Part shown: piece by piece, positions 16,266 through 24,982 of the stretch
Position numbering within the stretch: the first letter of the stretch is position 1
Layout of the letters: each line of letters begins with the position of its first letter
Assembly: GCF_023734775.1 (NCBI RefSeq)
Contig: NZ_AP025732.1
Coordinates: 496,001-560,000 of the forward strand
DNA from: Nostoc cf. commune SO-36
GTDB taxonomy: Bacteria; Cyanobacteriota; Cyanobacteriia; Cyanobacteriales; Nostocaceae
Direction of reading: 5' to 3'
DNA length: 64,000 bases
Notes under the pieces: model-generated
The model's input: the letters and a program-made list of their open reading frames with translations, nothing else
The model's database searches: none
What the model was told of the DNA's origin: nothing
Made by a program: the position numbers and the translations under genes

Positions 16266-17789
16266 CTATTGACGGGTATAACGATGTTTTACCCCAATCG
16301 GGAAATATTCAAAATCACCCATTGGGACTAATGTAACTTGTGGTGTTTGATATTCTGCGGGAACATAATTAGCAAACTCGCTATTTAGGCGGAGCAGTTG
16401 TGAAAGAATAGAAGATGCGATCGCAATTCTTCGATCTTCACTACCCTCTACCCCTGCTCCTAATTCCACAACCACGGATAAAAATCGGTTCTTGTCTGCA
16501 TCTTCCTTCACTTGCAATACAAATTTACCCGTCACCCATTCTTGAATTCCTGGTTGTTCTAATCCCACCGTCACATTTTCGGGATAGATATTTGCGCCAA
16601 AGTAGGAAACTGTAAAGTTAGAACGACCGAAGACATAAACGAAAGGTAGCTGATGAATACCTCTAGGGGAGTGGGGAGTGGGGAGTGGGGAGTTTTCTAA
16701 CGCTGCAACAGGATCAAATCCCCATTCTGCTAAAAATTGCAGCATGGCATCATAACTAATTATCCCACCAGTATCCAAGATGTCATAACGCACTAAGGGA
16801 ATACCGTTATCTCCTGAAAACAGCAATCCGCCATCTTGAACTTCAAAAAAGCGAGTGAAGGGATCGTATTGTACTAAGGTGGGTAAACGCGATTCCCCAA
16901 ATAAAGCTCTAGCTGCATCGGGATTTTCTGCCAAAAAACGGCGAATGCAGATACTTAACGGTGTTTCATTGCCTAAAACTCCCGCATCCGCAGTGCCGTA
17001 GAGTGATGCAAAATCATAGCAAGGATTTTGTGAACCGACTCTTTCACCAACCAAACTCCGCCATTCTTCACTAAATACTTCTCCCGCCATCACTAATTTA
17101 ATCTGATATTGCTGCCACTCCACACCGCGAGCGATACCACTATCAATCACATCTTTCAAAAATGGCGGGTATCCCAATAACACCACTTGTTCAAAAGCTG
17201 AACCTAATTCTTGGACAACTCGCAAGATTTCTTCTTTGTTGTTACCAGGAGTAATTACGGTGATGGGATAACCTTTGCTAGCAAGATAACGACAGCAATT
17301 AGTGGTAAACATTCCACCTACCCAAGTGCCCAAAGTGAAACAAATCACTGCTAGGGTACGTCTGGTATCTGTGTAAAAACTATCGTGAAAAATCTGTTCA
17401 AAGCGTGTGGCGATTTGGAGTTCATCTGTGAAAAAACGAGGCCAAAATGTCGGTTTACCACTAGAACCGGAAGAAGCAGCTATCATATCGCACGCTTCTA
17501 ATTGTCCGTTGCGGCACAAGTCAGCCAAAGGATAGCGCAGTATATAATTTTGTTTAGCGATCGCTGGTAGTTTTTGAAACTCCTCTAAGCTTTGAATAGT
17601 CGCGGGATCAATTTCCCTTTCTGCTAAAAAAGCCTTGTAGGCTGGTACATTAGCCGCCACATCGTGAAATAAACTCAAAGCTGTCGAAGTTTGAGTGTTG
17701 AGATGCCGTTGCAGTAGCGTTTCTAGGGGGGTAGACAAAAAATCTTCAAATGCTTTAATTACTTGCTGCTGTCTTGATTTCGGGTTCAT
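16266..17789 (-). CDS. PaaK-like (phenylacetate-CoA ligase family) adenylate-forming protein
   Basis: 507 residues. The adenylate-binding loop AASSGSSGKPTFWPR (about residues 104-118) and later YDFASLYGTADAGVLGNETP (about 258-277) and FSGDNGIPLVRYDILDTGG fit the PaaK/coenzyme F390 synthetase branch of acyl-adenylating enzymes. The C-terminal lid domain follows (VYVFGRSNFTVSYFGANIYP). The acid substrate is unknown. A stretch ENSPLPTPHSPRG (about 370) is encoded by an inserted heptanucleotide repeat (16666-16692). No partner gene is adjacent. Confidence 0.85.
   Translation of the reverse strand: MNPKSRQQQVIKAFEDFLSTPLETLLQRHLNTQTSTALSLFHDVAANVPAYKAFLAEREIDPATIQSLEEFQKLPAIAKQNYILRYPLADLCRNGQLEACDMIAASSGSSGKPTFWPRFFTDELQIATRFEQIFHDSFYTDTRRTLAVICFTLGTWVGGMFTTNCCRYLASKGYPITVITPGNNKEEILRVVQELGSAFEQVVLLGYPPFLKDVIDSGIARGVEWQQYQIKLVMAGEVFSEEWRSLVGERVGSQNPCYDFASLYGTADAGVLGNETPLSICIRRFLAENPDAARALFGESRLPTLVQYDPFTRFFEVQDGGLLFSGDNGIPLVRYDILDTGGIISYDAMLQFLAEWGFDPVAALENSPLPTPHSPRGIHQLPFVYVFGRSNFTVSYFGANIYPENVTVGLEQPGIQEWVTGKFVLQVKEDADKNRFLSVVVELGAGVEGSEDRRIAIASSILSQLLRLNSEFANYVPAEYQTPQVTLVPMGDFEYFPIGVKHRYTRQ
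16666..16692. repeat. heptanucleotide repeat (GTGGGGA type) inside a coding region
   Basis: About 3.7 copies of the 7-mer GGGGAGT in tandem. This short repeat usually lies between genes in Nostocales, but here it is in frame within the PaaK-like gene and codes for a Pro/Ser-rich loop. Loss or gain of one unit would shift the frame. Confidence 0.85.
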
Positions 17790-17942
17790 GACGCTTGTTG
17801 TTTATCCTGAAGTAAAACCAACACCGTTAAAATAATTCGTAATTCGTAATGACGCGTCGCTAACGTAATTCGTAGGATATCCGAAAATGAGGGTATACGC
17901 GTTGTAGTTATTCAATAAAACCTTAATTTATCCTTGGGCACC

Positions 17943-19637
17943 ATGCAGCTCTATTGCAGTAAACAACACACAAATAATGGTGGGAACCGCTTTTGCACGC
18001 ATTGTGGTGAGCCATTACCTCTTGCTGTGGGACAGGTGGTTGATAATCGCTATCAAATTATCCGTCATTTAGGGCAGGGTGGCTTTGGACGCACCTATTT
18101 GGCGGAGGATAGAAATAAAGCTCATCAAACCTGTGTGCTGAAAGAATTTGCACCCCAAGTACAAGAACATCAAGATTTACAAAAAGCTAAAGAGTTATTT
18201 GAGCGAGAAGCAAATGTTCTGAAAAAACTCCAGCATCCACAAATTCCGCGTTTTCACGCCTCGCTACAAGTGAATATAGGCACTAAAGATTTTTTCTTTC
18301 TAGTGCAAGATTATGTGGATGGTGATAATTACTACCAATTATTAGAACAGCGTGAAACTCAAGGAAAAACTTTTAGTGAAGAGGAAGTCATCACTCTGTT
18401 GCAACAGATTTTACCTGTTTTATCCTACATCCACTCACGAGATGTAGTTCACCGTGATATCTCTCCCGATAATCTGATTTGGCGGCGTTCTGATAATCTA
18501 CCAGTGCTGATTGATTTTGGTGGTGTCAAACAATTGCCAGCTTCTCAAGGTTTTTGGCGCACTAAGTTAGTTGGAAATAACACCTTGCTGGGTAAAAAGG
18601 GCTACGCTCCAGAGGAACAGCTACGGCAAGGTAAAGCATTTTTTAGTAGTGATTTATACTCTTTGGCAGTGACGGCATTGGTGTTGCTAACTGGCAAAGA
18701 ACCGCAAAAATTATACGACAGCTATCAGGGAATTTGGGGTTGGGGAAAGGAAATCCGAGTTAGTCCCCAATTGGAGGCTGTGTTAAAAAAGATGCTGGCT
18801 TATAAACCGAGCGATCGCTACCAACGAGCCGAGCAAATCCTCAGAGATTTACCATCGGCAAGTGCGGCGAAATCCCCAGGTAATTATATTACTAGCAAGA
18901 TCAACACGATGGTAGTTGCTCCAGGAAGACAACGCGCCAGTGCTGTTATGAGTAAATTTCAGAGCAAAACGCAAGCCATATCTAAACCGATATCTTTCCC
19001 TGTTTGGATTCGCCCTTTTGTGATGAGTTTAGGAGGGACGGCTTTAGTTGTCTTAACTGGCGCAGGTGCTTGGGCAGTAGTAAATGCAGTCATTCGGGGT
19101 GTAACTTCAATCACCATTCCCTCAATTTCATTACCGCAAATTCCCCAATTGCCGGGCGGTAAGCCAGACGGGGAAAAAGGAAAAAATAGCGATCTCCAGA
19201 AAATTATTAATCGTCGTCAAGAGCTAGAAATTACTGAAGGATTTTTTATTCCCTTCGTAGATAATTTATTTTATACAAAAAAACCGCAATTAAAGGGGCG
19301 TAGCCTGACATCTAAACCTGAAGATGCTGGTTTACGAAATGAATGGTCTGGTATCGCTAACGATTTATTGAATAAACTAGAACAGGCTAACCTCAGTACA
19401 GCATCTCGTCGGAAGTTGGGTAAGTATACTGAACAAGATTACGAAACATGGAGACGACTTGCGCGATCGGGTGAGTTTGGGAAGTATACAATTGATCAGC
19501 TGACAAAAGACACAAACGAAAAATTTGATCGTTTGTTTCCCGATCAGCAGCGTAATAAACTCAATCAACAGACTTTCGGTCAAATTTGGTATGCGATCGC
19601 TGCTGATCAAGTCAGTAATGTACGATCTGGCAAATAA
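17943..19637 (+). CDS. zinc-ribbon Ser/Thr protein kinase with one membrane helix (paralogue 1)
   Basis: 564 residues from ATG 17943; a TTG nine bases upstream is possible. A zinc ribbon opens the chain (CSKQHTNNGGNRFCTHCGEP). The kinase domain has GQGGFGRTY (P-loop), the VLKEF lysine, HRDISPDNLIW (catalytic loop) and LIDFGGVKQ (DFG). A single membrane helix (FVMSLGGTALVVLTGAGAWAV, about 358-378) precedes an extracytoplasmic C-terminal domain with RRQELEITEGFFIPFVDNLF and LKGRSLTSKPEDAGLRNEW. The same layout is found in the next gene, so the two are tandem duplicates. The C-terminal domain is unknown to me; it may be a sensor. Confidence 0.88.
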   Translation: MQLYCSKQHTNNGGNRFCTHCGEPLPLAVGQVVDNRYQIIRHLGQGGFGRTYLAEDRNKAHQTCVLKEFAPQVQEHQDLQKAKELFEREANVLKKLQHPQIPRFHASLQVNIGTKDFFFLVQDYVDGDNYYQLLEQRETQGKTFSEEEVITLLQQILPVLSYIHSRDVVHRDISPDNLIWRRSDNLPVLIDFGGVKQLPASQGFWRTKLVGNNTLLGKKGYAPEEQLRQGKAFFSSDLYSLAVTALVLLTGKEPQKLYDSYQGIWGWGKEIRVSPQLEAVLKKMLAYKPSDRYQRAEQILRDLPSASAAKSPGNYITSKINTMVVAPGRQRASAVMSKFQSKTQAISKPISFPVWIRPFVMSLGGTALVVLTGAGAWAVVNAVIRGVTSITIPSISLPQIPQLPGGKPDGEKGKNSDLQKIINRRQELEITEGFFIPFVDNLFYTKKPQLKGRSLTSKPEDAGLRNEWSGIANDLLNKLEQANLSTASRRKLGKYTEQDYETWRRLARSGEFGKYTIDQLTKDTNEKFDRLFPDQQRNKLNQQTFGQIWYAIAADQVSNVRSGK

Positions 19638-19693
19638 GGGGACTGGGGACTGGAGACTGGGGAAGAGTAACTAATAACAAATGACAAATGACA
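19638..19693. repeat. heptanucleotide repeats at a gene start
   Basis: Two types: GGGGACT about four times (19638-19663) and CAAATGA (19677-19690). The second places two overlapping ATG codons at 19681 and 19688. The first gives a 9-codon frame that ends; the second opens the kinase gene. A change of copy number would alter start context. Confidence 0.75.
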
Positions 19694-21856
19694 AAATTAT
19701 ATTGTTCTAAAGGACATGAAAATTCCCCAGGTAGTCGCTTTTGTCTCCAGTGCGGTGAAAAATTGTTGGATACGTCCATGAGTTATAGTATCCAACCGGG
19801 ACTAACTTTAAGCGATCGCTATGTGATTGTGCGTCAAATTGGCCAAGGTGGCTTTGGACGCACTTATTTAGCTGAGGATATCAACCGTTTCCGCGAACTT
19901 TGCGTTTTAAAAGAATTTTCCCCCCAAGTTCAAACCGCTTACGTTGTCCAAAAAGCTGAAGAACTGTTTGAGAGAGAAGCGAGTGTTCTTTATAAACTGC
20001 AACATCCGCAAATTCCCCGCTTCCGGGAACTGCTGCGGCTGAACTTAGGGGGCAAAGAATATCTATTTTTGGTGCAAGATTATGTCGAAGGGGAAACTTA
20101 CAATTCTTTGTTAGATGCTCGGATAAAGCAGGGTTTGCGCTTTACAGAAGCAGAAGTGCGCCAACTGTTGCAGCAAATTTTGCCAGTATTGGAATATATA
20201 CACTCTCTGGGAGTAATTCATCGAGATATTTCTCCAGATAACTTAATGCTTCGCACCGTTGACAAAGTGCCAGTGTTAATTGATTTTGGCGGTGTCAAAC
20301 AAGTAGCAGCAACCGTTGCTTCCGAATATTATCAACCCGGCGTAGTTGCATCTTCACCATCGCCAACCCTATTGGGTAAAATAGGATTCGCTCCCGCAGA
20401 ACAGATGCAAACTGGGTTAGTGTCTCCTCACAGCGACTTGTATGCTTTGGCTGCAACAATGTTGGTTTTACTGACAGGAAAGCAACCGCAAGAACTAATT
20501 GATACCTACAATCTCACCTGGCAGTGGCGACGGGAAATAAGTCTAAGTCCAATTTTGGGGCAAGTATTAGATAAAATGCTATCTGCTAGACCAAGCGATC
20601 GCTATCAATCAGCCCGTCAAGTCCTCCAAGCTATTAACCAGCCCCCAGCTAATTTTCCCCCAACTCAATACCCCACTCCGCCACAACCTACATCCGCTAC
20701 CATTGCCATCTCCCCACCTGCCCCAGCCCCCAGACAGCAGGAAGCTAAAGCTACATATCCTTCGTCTCCCCCCCCTCCTTCTTGGTGGACACCAACAAAA
20801 ACCTTTCTTGTGGCGGCACTAGCAGCGAGTAGTGTTGGATTAATTTTGTGGGGAGTAAATAACAGCCGCAATGTTGGGGAAGTCGAACCGAATCCTACAG
20901 CTAGCCCCATTCCAACCAGTGAACAACCGACTGATCCTTTAGCGCAATATTCGCCAGCAGAACGGCAGCGTAAAGAAAGATTGAGCGATCGCCGTGAACA
21001 ATTGGGTATTAACTCTAACTTCTATGTGAACTTAGTGAATCAAGTTTTTTGGGATAGAAATCCCAGTTTACGGGGACGCACTCTCAGCGATGGCCTAGAA
21101 GATGAGGGTTTGCGGGCAGAATGGGATAAAACAGCCTCAGAATTACTAGAAAAGCTAGCGCCACTGAGTTCTAATGCACGCCGACAACTGGGTACTTACA
21201 CAACTGCTGAACGCGATCGCTGGAAAGTGGAAGTCAACAAAATCAACGTTGGTAGTCGTTCTTTATATGATTTAGGAGATGCAGCTTTTTTAAGTGTATT
21301 CCCGGAGCAACAAGGTAAAAATTTCCAGGATCAGCCCATTGGCCAAGTTTGGTACGGATTTGTTAGCGATCAACTCAATGCTATCCTCGCCGGTAGCGCT
21401 TTCCAGAAACTTGTTTTTGATGCGGGGGCTACTGGTAAAACAGTCAGCGGTACTCTCCAACCTGGTGGCGGCAAAGTATTTATTGCTGAACTAGCCAAAG
21501 ACCAATCTCTGGACTTGAAACTACAAGCAAATTCCCAAATTTTGTTATCAGTCTATTCACCCTCTGGCAAAATTCGCTTGTTAGAAGATTCTACCCAGCG
21601 TAGTTTGTCAACTAAATTATCAGAAAACGGATTTTACGAGTTTGTCGTGGTTTCCAAAGCATCAAAACCAGTAGATTATCAACTCAGCATTACAGCAGAA
21701 AATCTCACACTTCCCCCATCACCAACACCTACGCCTACGGAAACATCCACGCCGACACCAACTCCCACCCCTACTTTTACGCCCACTCCTATAGAAACCC
21801 CTACACCTGAACCTACAGCGACACCTACTGCTGAGACAACTCCCCAGAATAATTAA
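19688..21856 (+). CDS. zinc-ribbon Ser/Thr protein kinase with PPC-like domain and Pro/Thr tail (paralogue 2)
   Basis: 722 residues. N-terminal zinc ribbon CSKGHENSPGSRFCLQCGEK; kinase core with GQGGFGRTY, VLKEFSP, HRDISPDNLML and LIDFGGVKQ. A Pro-rich linker, a membrane helix (FLVAALAASSVGLILWGV, about 375-392) and the same extracytoplasmic domain as paralogue 1 (RREQLGINSNFYVNLVNQVF, GRTLSDGLEDEGLRAEW) follow. Added here are a beta domain (FDAGATGKTVSGTLQPGGGK to DYQLSITAEN) that resembles prepeptidase C-terminal (PPC) domains and a tail of TPTP repeats. It probably transmits an outside signal. The gene is 50 bp downstream of paralogue 1 and probably co-transcribed. Confidence 0.88.
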   Translation: MTKLYCSKGHENSPGSRFCLQCGEKLLDTSMSYSIQPGLTLSDRYVIVRQIGQGGFGRTYLAEDINRFRELCVLKEFSPQVQTAYVVQKAEELFEREASVLYKLQHPQIPRFRELLRLNLGGKEYLFLVQDYVEGETYNSLLDARIKQGLRFTEAEVRQLLQQILPVLEYIHSLGVIHRDISPDNLMLRTVDKVPVLIDFGGVKQVAATVASEYYQPGVVASSPSPTLLGKIGFAPAEQMQTGLVSPHSDLYALAATMLVLLTGKQPQELIDTYNLTWQWRREISLSPILGQVLDKMLSARPSDRYQSARQVLQAINQPPANFPPTQYPTPPQPTSATIAISPPAPAPRQQEAKATYPSSPPPPSWWTPTKTFLVAALAASSVGLILWGVNNSRNVGEVEPNPTASPIPTSEQPTDPLAQYSPAERQRKERLSDRREQLGINSNFYVNLVNQVFWDRNPSLRGRTLSDGLEDEGLRAEWDKTASELLEKLAPLSSNARRQLGTYTTAERDRWKVEVNKINVGSRSLYDLGDAAFLSVFPEQQGKNFQDQPIGQVWYGFVSDQLNAILAGSAFQKLVFDAGATGKTVSGTLQPGGGKVFIAELAKDQSLDLKLQANSQILLSVYSPSGKIRLLEDSTQRSLSTKLSENGFYEFVVVSKASKPVDYQLSITAENLTLPPSPTPTPTETSTPTPTPTPTFTPTPIETPTPEPTATPTAETTPQNN

Positions 21857-22050
21857 AAATTCTGCAAACGCGATGCTGTACGTACCGATCTAAAAAATTT
21901 TACCTAAATCGGAGAGGAATTTGCTATAAATACTATGAATAATTGGCGTTGCGATCGCAGCTTTAAGCCAGTAAAAAGAATCATTTTTAGAAATGTGCAG
22001 TTTCCCGATGGGGATTAGTTATCTTTCTGCTTCTTTACCAGCATATTTTT

Positions 22051-22788
22051 ATGTCATTAAAACCAAGCAACACAGCTAAATTATTGGTGGGAGTTACCGC
22101 CTTTCTTATAGCTGTAGCAGGTATCTTAACTGCTATTTGGGGGACGGGTAGGGTATCCGACTCGCTCAAAGTTATGCAAAGTTCTCCAGATAAGACAAAC
22201 CCGCAGGTAACTACTTCGTCAAGTCTTTCGGAAACGGAAACCCCTAAACCAAGTCCTGCGGAAATAGCAAATGGTAATCAACTTAGTTTTGATGTTTCTC
22301 AAAAATCAGCAGACGGTGATTGTAAGAATATTGTGGTTAAAGGTAAAGAAGCCACAATTATTTGTTCTCCTAAGCTTAATACCCCTTTTGGCAGTAGATC
22401 ATTTCTACAGCCGCCTTCTTTAGAAAAAACTACTTCAAATATTCAGCTGCAAGCAACAATAACAGACTTAGAGCGTGGCAGTAATAAGTTTACGCTTTTG
22501 CTTACTAATAATACCGCAGCTCAATCTGTTAATATTTCTATCCACGACCTTGATATTTCTGATGATTCTGGAAACATTTATGATTTAGACCGTTTAGCGA
22601 TGTATGGCACGGGTCTTAGCAAAACTATACTTCCACAAGGTCAAGTCAAAATCAATTACATTTTGTCTGCCCCAATTAGCAATCAAGCAAACTCACTAAA
22701 TTTTATATTGAATGATGTTTGGGCACAGTCAAAAAGCAATCAGTCGCCGTTAGCCTTACCTGAAATTCAATGGAAAACTAATCTTTAG
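22051..22788 (+). CDS. membrane-anchored hypothetical protein
   Basis: 245 residues. One N-terminal membrane helix (LLVGVTAFLIAVAGILTAIW, about residues 11-30), a Ser/Thr/Pro-rich linker, then a beta-rich region with LQATITDLERGSNKFTLLL and NISIHDLDISDDSGNIYDLD that resembles DUF4352-type or similar Ig-like domains. The domain faces outside by topology. Function unknown. It lies downstream of the kinases on the same strand with a 194 bp gap, so it may be a partner, but nothing proves it. The last 11 bases overlap the convergent NUDIX pseudogene. Confidence 0.65.
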   Translation: MSLKPSNTAKLLVGVTAFLIAVAGILTAIWGTGRVSDSLKVMQSSPDKTNPQVTTSSSLSETETPKPSPAEIANGNQLSFDVSQKSADGDCKNIVVKGKEATIICSPKLNTPFGSRSFLQPPSLEKTTSNIQLQATITDLERGSNKFTLLLTNNTAAQSVNISIHDLDISDDSGNIYDLDRLAMYGTGLSKTILPQGQVKINYILSAPISNQANSLNFILNDVWAQSKSNQSPLALPEIQWKTNL

Positions 22789-23023
22789 TGGTTATATGGC
22801 TAAATAAATCGAGGATATAGTTGTGTTTTACATTTGAATAAGTCGCCATCATTTGTGTGGCGATCGCTCGTAATTGTTTGTAACGTTCAATATCATAAAC
22901 GCCCTCAGAATAAGTCAAACCATTTTGAGCGATGTCTGACGACAAGCTGCTTCTCTTCGAGAGGCTTCGCCAACGCATCTACGCTTGTAACTTTTGCGCC
23001 CATTCCAACCATTTGGTTTCCAC
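22778..23023 (-). pseudogene. truncated NUDIX hydrolase, split by a small dispersed repeat
   Basis: The minus strand reads VETKWLEWAQKLQA from GTG 23023, then about 51 bp of a dispersed repeat (GATGCGTTGGCGAAGCC type, with a stop), then IAQNGLTYSEGVYDIERYKQ and LRAIATQMMATYSNVKHNYI. Removing the insert restores KLQAIAQNGLTYS, the usual N-terminal domain of cyanobacterial ADP-ribose-type NUDIX hydrolases (by recall). The frame stops before the Nudix box, so the catalytic part is lost. Confidence 0.75.
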
Positions 23024-23077
23024 AGTTTTTTCTCATTTTGTATAAGTTAGTGCAAACAAGTAACTGATTAATAAATT

Positions 23078-23662
23078 TTATTTGATGATGCTTCTTAGTC
23101 CATCTCGAAAAATCTGAAAACTTTTAGAGAGGTTGTTTTCTACATCCATGTGGGGAGAAACTTTCTCAGCAAAGTCGATTTTTTGTAAACCTGTCTGATA
23201 GCCATATTTTTTGAGGATCTTATCTAGTTGCTCCCATGTACCACCTTTGATAGTATCTGGATTCCGAAATTTGGCTTGTTGGCATAAAGAAATAGGAATC
23301 TTTTCATATTCAGCCCTAATTGCTGTCACATCACCTATAAACCATGACTCCAGTTCTTCTACAGCAATTCTATGGAGAACAATATTTCCTTTCTGTTTAG
23401 TCACAACACTGCTAGCATCGCAAAGTTTTCTCTTTAATTCTTGGCAATCACATCTATCTTCATCTACTAAAATTACAATCCGCCAGTCATCTGGCACAAA
23501 GTTAGCATAAGCTTTCATCCGCTCAGGCAGTCTTTTTAAAAGTCTATCTTTATTTTGAAAGTTATGAATTTTCAGCGTATGAGTATTACCTATGATTTTA
23601 GGTACAATAAAATTTAAAGCAACTTCAGTTGAAGGCTCTTCTACTAAAAACTCTATATGCAT
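23078..23662 (-). CDS. DUF4276 family (TOPRIM-like) protein, partner of the adjacent ATPase
   Basis: 194 residues. It starts MHIEFLVEEPSTEVALNFIV with an acidic residue pair after the first strand, and contains RIVILVDEDRCDCQELKRKL, a DxD-like motif after a hydrophobic strand; together these look like a TOPRIM acidic centre. A later LHRIAVEELESWFIGD is typical for DUF4276. The ATPase gene lies 11 bp upstream on the same strand, so they form an operon. ATPase plus TOPRIM pairs such as PARIS (AriA/AriB) act in abortive infection; here that role is an inference from layout. Confidence 0.78.
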   Translation of the reverse strand: MHIEFLVEEPSTEVALNFIVPKIIGNTHTLKIHNFQNKDRLLKRLPERMKAYANFVPDDWRIVILVDEDRCDCQELKRKLCDASSVVTKQKGNIVLHRIAVEELESWFIGDVTAIRAEYEKIPISLCQQAKFRNPDTIKGGTWEQLDKILKKYGYQTGLQKIDFAEKVSPHMDVENNLSKSFQIFRDGLRSIIK

Positions 23663-23673
23663 AATTGCTACTA

Positions 23674-24846
23674 CTAGTAAGGTAATCCTCTAAGATATCC
23701 CTCAGACCAGAGATCACCTAAGCCTGCTTGGGATTCTATAAAATATTTGGCATCATGGATTTGGTCAGCCCTTGTAACAGTTGCATAACCCTTCTCATCG
23801 CGTTGGAAAATCCAGAGTTGTCTAGCATCTTTTATTGTGTTCACAAAAAATGGCGAGTGGGTAGAGACAAATACTTGTGCGCGTTGCGAGTAAGCCTGAG
23901 CTTCCTCACTCAAAGAATCAAGAAGTCTATGGTGCAGTCCATTCTCTGGTTCTTCAATGCAAAGTAACTGAGGAGGATTAGGGTCATTTAATAATATTAA
24001 ATATGCTAGTAGTTTTAGTGTCCCATCTGAGGAAAACCTTGCTAAAAATGGTTTATTAAATGGTGCATCTTTAAATAGAAGAGCCAGTCTCCCATCAATT
24101 GTTGGCTCTGATTCCACTTTTTCTAACTGGGGAACACGGCTAGCCAGTAACTTCAAAATTTTGGATAAAGTTTCTGGATGTTCATCAGCAAGGTATTGAA
24201 CTACATTCGCTATATTGTCCCCTTCACGAGAAAGATGTTCCATTGCACCAGCAGTTGCTAGCTGACGAGCTTGATCTGGTATGAAATAAGAGAGAAACCA
24301 TCCCTCAATAAAACGGCGCAAACTAGCAATACGTGGGTTATCTGATAATTGACCTATAGTTTTAATAGCTAAGGAACTGGGGTCATCCATTTGATAGTGA
24401 ATTCTTTTATCATTAATTTCGGGATTTTCACCACTAATTACTTCACCTCCACCATTTTCAAATTTAAGAAAATCAAATGGTTGTCCATGAGATCCACGTC
24501 TCCATTTGAGAGTTTCTCTTGAAACAATTGGCGCTCCATTTTGTAAAGCGATAGCAACTGTATAGGTGATTTTAGGAGAGTTATTATCTTCACGATACTG
24601 AATTACAATTTTAATTTCTTTACCTTGACAATCACGGGAGATAACTTCTTGAAATCTCCCTCGCTTTTCTAATGCTTTGCGAACATTAGTAGTAAGGCAA
24701 TCTGAAAGAAAACCAATCACATCAAAAAAAGTAGTCTTGCCACTACCATTAGGGCCAAGAAAAACGGAAAAAGGTTTGATATCTTTTAGGGTGACATCTT
24801 GGAGAACTCTATAGTTTTTAACTGAAATTTCTTCAATTCTTGCCAT
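23674..24846 (-). CDS. AAA family ATPase (ABC/SMC-type, AAA_15/AAA_21), candidate defence ATPase
   Basis: 390 residues from ATG 24846, where MARIEEISVKNYRVLQDV opens the standard domain; an upstream ATG at 24945 would add a 33-residue unlikely leader. Walker A is FLGPNGSGKTTFFD (about residues 29-42). The ABC-type second half shows FSSDGTLKLLAYLILL (signature-like), LLCIEEPENGLHHRL (Walker B with Glu pair) and VFVSTHSPFFVN (switch His). Such stand-alone ATPases pair with nucleases or TOPRIM proteins; the partner is the DUF4276 gene directly downstream. Confidence 0.85.
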   Translation of the reverse strand: MARIEEISVKNYRVLQDVTLKDIKPFSVFLGPNGSGKTTFFDVIGFLSDCLTTNVRKALEKRGRFQEVISRDCQGKEIKIVIQYREDNNSPKITYTVAIALQNGAPIVSRETLKWRRGSHGQPFDFLKFENGGGEVISGENPEINDKRIHYQMDDPSSLAIKTIGQLSDNPRIASLRRFIEGWFLSYFIPDQARQLATAGAMEHLSREGDNIANVVQYLADEHPETLSKILKLLASRVPQLEKVESEPTIDGRLALLFKDAPFNKPFLARFSSDGTLKLLAYLILLNDPNPPQLLCIEEPENGLHHRLLDSLSEEAQAYSQRAQVFVSTHSPFFVNTIKDARQLWIFQRDEKGYATVTRADQIHDAKYFIESQAGLGDLWSEGYLRGLPY

Positions 24847-24982
24847 TAAAAAATCACTTCCATAACTTTGGTCGCATGGTTGCAGAAATATTAACAAAAA
24901 TAGCAAGGGCACAGTACACTGTGCCCCTACTAAATTTGCAATCAATTAGTTGATGTTAACAATAGCTTAAGAGCTAACTTTC

